This document shows positions 5,797 through 7,897 of a stretch of DNA of 7,897 nt, in pieces; position 1 is the stretch's first letter; every line of letters starts with the position of its first letter. The notes beneath the pieces were generated by a model, which saw only the letters and a list, made by a program, of their open reading frames with translations, did not search any database and was not told the DNA's origin. The stretch is from Gallionella sp. (GTDB lineage: Bacteria; Pseudomonadota; Gammaproteobacteria; Burkholderiales; Gallionellaceae): positions 1-7,897 of the forward strand of contig JALNYK010000056.1 of the NCBI GenBank assembly GCA_023229845.1, read 5' to 3'. A program made the translations under genes and the position numbers.

Positions 5797-6585
5797 TCAC
5801 GCAAAAATATCCTCACCCAGACTTGGGCGGGCACCCTTTTTAGGCGTGCTGACCGATTTGCTCGGCACTTGTCTGCGCAGACGCAACAGCAAATCATGAG
5901 TAGTCCGGGCCAGAGCGTAGTCATGATTGACTTCGTCGTCGTCATCCTCTTCGGACCTTGCGCGCAACTGGTTCTCGCCGGGCTGCCAGTCCGGAAATAT
6001 CTCGAACAACACCCGGTCCCACGCATCGGAATCGCTTCGGGCGATTTCCAGCGCAAGCGGAATCACATCGTGGTCGGAAGTCGTCTGGCCGCTGCTATGC
6101 GCACCGCGCGAGTGGATGTCGTTGGCGAGTTCGATAATTTCCCCGATTGCCGTCGAGAACAGCACGGCAAAAGCAGTCGTGCCACAATCGGTCGACAATG
6201 CCTCATGAATCAGCGCGGCGCGCCGTTCCGCTTCGTCGCTGGAGAAAATGACGCCGTGGACATGCGCGAACAGCGACTCGGTCAACACCTCCGGCTCGTC
6301 TTCGATCATGTCATCGCTCCAGATCGCAGCGAAATAGGCCAAGCTCTCGGCCCATGCCTTGGGCGAGATCAACAACGTGGCCAGCGACAACTTGCCGCCA
6401 TCGAAAGCAGACAAATGCATCGCAGCCACTTGCGGCTCCAGCGTGTCCAGCACCGCAACCACGGCCAAGTCGCCGAATTGCTCCGCCGTATCATTGATCG
6501 CCTCTTCCGCATGATCGGAAGAGCCGGCCAGAACCAGTTCGGTTACCTGCCGGCTGATTGCCGGAAAGTTTGTGTTATCAGCCAT
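5797..6585 (-). CDS. Uncharacterised 262-residue helical protein with acidic patch
   Basis: I do not recognise this protein. It reads as an all-helical soluble protein: hydrophobic/charged helices run through residues 10-160, for example DLAVVAVLDTL (39-49) and SLATLLISPKAWAESLAYFA (67-86). An acidic patch SEEDDDDE sits at 211-218, followed by a basic helix (LLLRLRRQ, 232-239) and a Lys/Ser-rich tail. No enzyme motif, signal peptide or clear membrane span is visible. I chose ATG 6585 over ATG 6591 because GAGG (6595-6592) lies six bases before it; either start overlaps the upstream gene (8 or 14 bases), which points to translational coupling. It shares an operon with the J-domain gene, the 176-residue gene and the 299-residue gene. 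It might be a client, adaptor or structural partner of the J-protein, but that is only inference from position. Confidence 0.82.
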   Translation of the reverse strand: MADNTNFPAISRQVTELVLAGSSDHAEEAINDTAEQFGDLAVVAVLDTLEPQVAAMHLSAFDGGKLSLATLLISPKAWAESLAYFAAIWSDDMIEDEPEVLTESLFAHVHGVIFSSDEAERRAALIHEALSTDCGTTAFAVLFSTAIGEIIELANDIHSRGAHSSGQTTSDHDVIPLALEIARSDSDAWDRVLFEIFPDWQPGENQLRARSEEDDDDEVNHDYALARTTHDLLLRLRRQVPSKSVSTPKKGARPSLGEDIFA

Positions 6586-7108
6586 TCCCATCCTCGCGCT
6601 TGTCGAACAAATCGATCACATCCTGACCCGGCACATTGCGCTCCAGCTCTTCTTCATCGTCCATATTCTTGAAGTTATCCTCTTCTTCCTGCAGAGCATC
6701 GAGGGACTCGTCCGCACCAGACCAGCGCTTGGCATTCTTGAACAAGAATGCCGTAACGATCGCCTTGCGCGCCAACTCCGGATTCTTCGCAGCAACGGCA
6801 GCCAATGCCTTGCTTGCCCCCGCATGCGCACAAGACACCATGCTGACCGCAGATACGGCATCGCCTCCGTCATATTGCTTGCACTGCGCGAACAGCCCGG
6901 CCGGATCGTCAAAGCACAGATGTTCGACCAGTGCGAAGCTCAACAGATTCACATCGTCTATCTCCGTGCCCTTGGCGTATTCGTCGATCAACGACGCAAC
7001 GACTTGCGCATAGGTGCGGTGGTCGGGCGGATCGCCTAGCGTATCTTCGATCTGGATGCCCAGTTCGCGGGACTGATAGGCAAATTCGTGATGTATGTTT
7101 TCGTTCAT
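6578..7108 (-). CDS. Uncharacterised 176-residue acidic helical protein
   Basis: I do not recognise this protein. Residues 30-125 look like four or more amphipathic helices, including an alanine-rich one (SKALAAVAAKNPELARKAIV, 99-118). Residues 132-158 are strongly acidic (ADESLDALQEEEDNFKNMDD and following EEELE). There are three cysteines (65, 76, 93) without a metal-binding spacing. The start at ATG 7108 is 21 bases after the J-domain stop and lacks a good Shine-Dalgarno sequence. TTAAAATAC just upstream (about 7123-7115) could alternatively hold a -10-like element, but co-transcription with the J-domain gene is simpler. The 3' end overlaps the next gene by 8 bases. Soluble cytoplasmic location is likely, as there is no signal or membrane segment. 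Confidence 0.8.
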   Translation of the reverse strand: MNENIHHEFAYQSRELGIQIEDTLGDPPDHRTYAQVVASLIDEYAKGTEIDDVNLLSFALVEHLCFDDPAGLFAQCKQYDGGDAVSAVSMVSCAHAGASKALAAVAAKNPELARKAIVTAFLFKNAKRWSGADESLDALQEEEDNFKNMDDEEELERNVPGQDVIDLFDKREDGNG

Positions 7109-7129
7109 GAGTTTTGTATTTTAAGGTGA

Positions 7130-7429
7130 TTAATGACTGTCTCGCGGCAGAACAACTCCGCAGCGATCGAACAATGAATGCCACAAAGCGCGAGCCTCGC
7201 TATCCGGATCGATGATGATGCGATTGTTCAGGCTCTGGTTATATTCGGCCCGTTTCTTGGGGTCAGAAAGCACCTCATGCGCCGTCTTGATCGCATTGAA
7301 TCGACTCTCCGAGCCGGAATGTGCATTCCTGTCCGGGTGGTAGCGCATCGCAAGCGAGCGATATGCCTTCTTGATGTCGTCGGCTGTCGCAGACGGTGAA
7401 ACGCCTAGGGTGTTGTATAGGTTTGCCAA
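7130..7429 (-). CDS. Small J-domain (DnaJ-type) co-chaperone, TTG start
   Basis: J-domains stimulate ATP hydrolysis by DnaK-type Hsp70 and bring it to a chosen client. The 99-residue product is one J-domain (residues 3-66) plus a 33-residue tail. Helix I is NLYNTLGVSPSATADD and helix II is IKKAYRSLAMRY. The invariant HPD is at 31-33 with the usual RN after it, and helix III is FNAIKTAHEVLSDPKKRAEYN. There is no Gly/Phe region, zinc finger or substrate-binding C-terminal domain as in DnaJ itself, so this is a class III (type C) J-protein. I chose the TTG at 7429 because AGGAG (7440-7436) lies six bases upstream and it starts the protein at MANLYNTLGV. A longer in-frame reading from 7486 would add 19 residues with no ribosome binding site. 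Three unrecognised genes follow on the same strand with spacings of 21, -8 and 12 bases, suggesting that the tail or those proteins define the client. Confidence 0.9.
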   Translation of the reverse strand: MANLYNTLGVSPSATADDIKKAYRSLAMRYHPDRNAHSGSESRFNAIKTAHEVLSDPKKRAEYNQSLNNRIIIDPDSEARALWHSLFDRCGVVLPRDSH

Positions 7430-7451
7430 CAGAGTCTCCTGTAAGAAAAGG

Positions 7452-7509
7452 ATTTTACCGTTTAACGGACATGGCAAGTGTGCCACCCCTGATGATGAAA
7501 CTTGCCATG
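7452..7509 (-). promoter_or_regulatory. Leader of the J-domain operon with inverted repeats and candidate -10 element
   Basis: On the minus strand, TAAAAT (7457-7452) could be a -10 element giving a leader of about 16 bases up to the TTG; no good -35 is present at 16-18 bases. Just upstream lie three nested symmetric elements. CCGTT-T-AACGG is at 7458-7468. TGGCA-AGTG-TGCCA is at 7472-7485. A perfect 10-bp inverted repeat pairs CATGGCAAGT (7470-7479) with ACTTGCCATG (7500-7509), with 20 bases between the arms and about 30 bp (near three helical turns) centre to centre. This arrangement suits a regulator bound at two half-sites, though function is inferred. Confidence 0.45.
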
Positions 7510-7516
7510 CCCGTTT

Positions 7517-7551
7517 CCCTTACCTCAATCCTCTCCCGCAAGCGGGCGAGG
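7517..7551. repeat. C-rich dispersed hairpin repeat, copy 2
   Basis: This matches the repeat at 2503-2543 in architecture: a pyrimidine-rich lead, then CCTC (7530-7533) pairing with GAGG (7548-7551), the same T/C mismatch, then CCCGC (7535-7539) pairing with GCGGG (7542-7546) around an AA loop. Relative to copy 1 the inner stem has changed on both sides (CCCC/GGGG against CCCGC/GCGGG), so pairing is conserved while the sequence differs. Confidence 0.65.
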
Positions 7552-7661
7552 AGGCAAACGAATCGCTACGCGAGTTTCACGTTAACCATGAGCACGAGGA
7601 GCACGCGGGACGGCGGCCGCTCGACTCACTTACAGGCAAACGCGACCATATCGGCTGCTGC

Positions 7662-7679
7662 ATGCCTGATACCAGGCAT
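7662..7679. repeat. Small palindrome ATGCCTG-ATAC-CAGGCAT
   Basis: A perfect 7-bp stem (7662-7668 with 7673-7679) closes a four-base loop. It lies 87 bases downstream of the tRNA 3' end in the direction of tRNA transcription. No T-run follows on either strand, so it may be a processing or repeat element and not a terminator. Confidence 0.4.
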
Positions 7680-7765
7680 CTGCCATACAGTTTGCAACTA
7701 TGGATGGACACAGAAAAACTCTGTGGTTTTCATTGACCGTAAGTCGCATGACCACAAGTCGGAAA

Positions 7766-7842
7766 TGGTGCGCTCGGCGGGAGTCGAACCCACGACCCTT
7801 GGCTTCGGAAACCAATACTCTATCCAGCTGAGCTACGAGCGC
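7766..7842 (-). tRNA. tRNA-Arg (anticodon CCG), CCA encoded
   Basis: All cloverleaf parts are present on the minus strand. The acceptor stem GCGCTCG pairs with CGAGCGC. The D-stem is GCTC/GAGT with loop AGCTGGATA. The anticodon stem TTGGT/GCCAA (one wobble) encloses loop TTCCGAA, giving anticodon CCG, which reads the arginine codon CGG. A five-base variable loop is followed by T-stem GTGGG/CCCGC with loop TTCGACT. The discriminator is A, and CCA is encoded (7768-7766). The length is 77 bases. This isoacceptor is usually single-copy and is consistent with the GC-rich coding around it. Confidence 0.97.
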
Positions 7843-7859
7843 ATACTTTGGAGGCGCGC

Positions 7860-7889
7860 AGCATAGCGGTTTTTGCCCGCGCAGTCCAA
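7860..7889 (-). promoter_or_regulatory. Promoter of tRNA-Arg(CCG)
   Basis: On the minus strand, TTGGAC (7889-7884) and TATGCT (7865-7860) are separated by 18 bases. The sequence just downstream, GCGCGCC, is a GC-rich discriminator of the kind found at stringently controlled stable-RNA promoters. Transcription would begin near 7853, about 11 bases before the mature 5' end at 7842. Confidence 0.75.
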
Positions 7890-7897
7890 CGCAAAGC

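Larger units (their letters stand above)
7430..7765. other. Gene-free stretch between the J-domain operon and tRNA-Arg
   Basis: No credible gene lies in these 336 bases on either strand. The part next to the J-domain gene holds a candidate promoter and inverted repeats (7452-7509). The middle holds a dispersed hairpin repeat (7517-7551) and a small palindrome (7662-7679). Further right, CACAGA (7709-7714) pairs with TCTGTG (7720-7725) over an AAAAC loop and is followed by GTTTT on the plus strand; I do not see a gene it would terminate. No clear terminator for the minus-strand tRNA is visible. Confidence 0.5.

Noticed and set aside
5722..6672. A 316-codon plus-strand open frame across the two hypothetical genes
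   Set aside because: It is antisense to two minus-strand genes with operon spacing and, for the 262-residue gene, a ribosome binding site. Its Arg/His/Gln-rich composition and missing ribosome binding site mark it as a shadow.
7766..7842. tRNA-Arg as the attachment site of an integrated element covering the J-domain operon
   Set aside because: There is no integrase. No repeat of the tRNA 3' end appears elsewhere (the best match, TGGTGCGC near 1191, is only 8 bases), and the operon's base composition resembles the core genes.
7371..7866. Two overlapping plus-strand open frames through the repeat and the tRNA complement
   Set aside because: They run through a dispersed repeat and then the antisense of tRNA-Arg (the SAGVEPTTLGFGNQ reading is a well-known artefact of tRNA genes).

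Overview
The window looks like a chromosomal segment of a betaproteobacterium, possibly from the Nitrosomonadales/Gallionellales. That placement is an inference from MraZ, RsmH, Mrp and HU sequence character and from the kinds of intergenic repeat present; no 16S gene is included. Most of it is GC-rich core chromosome. One AT-richer segment (about 1030-2130) stands out, and most genes lie on the minus strand.

Left edge (1-1027, minus strand): the start of the dcw (division and cell wall) cluster. mraZ is followed by a 5'-partial rsmH that runs off the window, and the two overlap by four bases. The mraZ promoter is unusually clear: TTGACC-17 bp-TATAGT, followed by four GTGGK boxes exactly 10 bp apart. 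This is the expected MraZ autorepression site.

1028-2120 (plus strand): an AT-richer stretch with one gene for a two-helix membrane protein carrying a cytoplasmic GAF-like domain. It has its own promoter and a strong ribosome binding site that may sit in a small hairpin loop. 2121-2565 has no gene and is a patchwork of palindromic intergenic repeats.

2566-4208 (minus strand): mrp/apbC, an iron-sulfur carrier P-loop ATPase, followed after 26 bases by a stand-alone cyclic-nucleotide-binding-domain protein. Divergent from mrp, 4487-4771 encodes an HU-type nucleoid protein with a textbook terminator.

4885-7429 (minus strand): a compact four-gene run, probably one operon. It starts with a 99-residue J-domain protein (TTG start, strong AGGAG) and continues with three proteins of 176, 262 and 299 residues that I do not recognise. 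They are mostly helical and two have acidic stretches. The leader carries a perfect 10-bp inverted repeat. This is the best candidate in the window for an undescribed system: a small Hsp70 co-chaperone with dedicated partners.

7430-7765 is a gene-free stretch with a second copy of one of the hairpin repeats. The window ends with tRNA-Arg(CCG) on the minus strand, with an encoded CCA and a clear promoter with a GC-rich discriminator. I found no CRISPR array, transposase, integrase or toxin-antitoxin pair.
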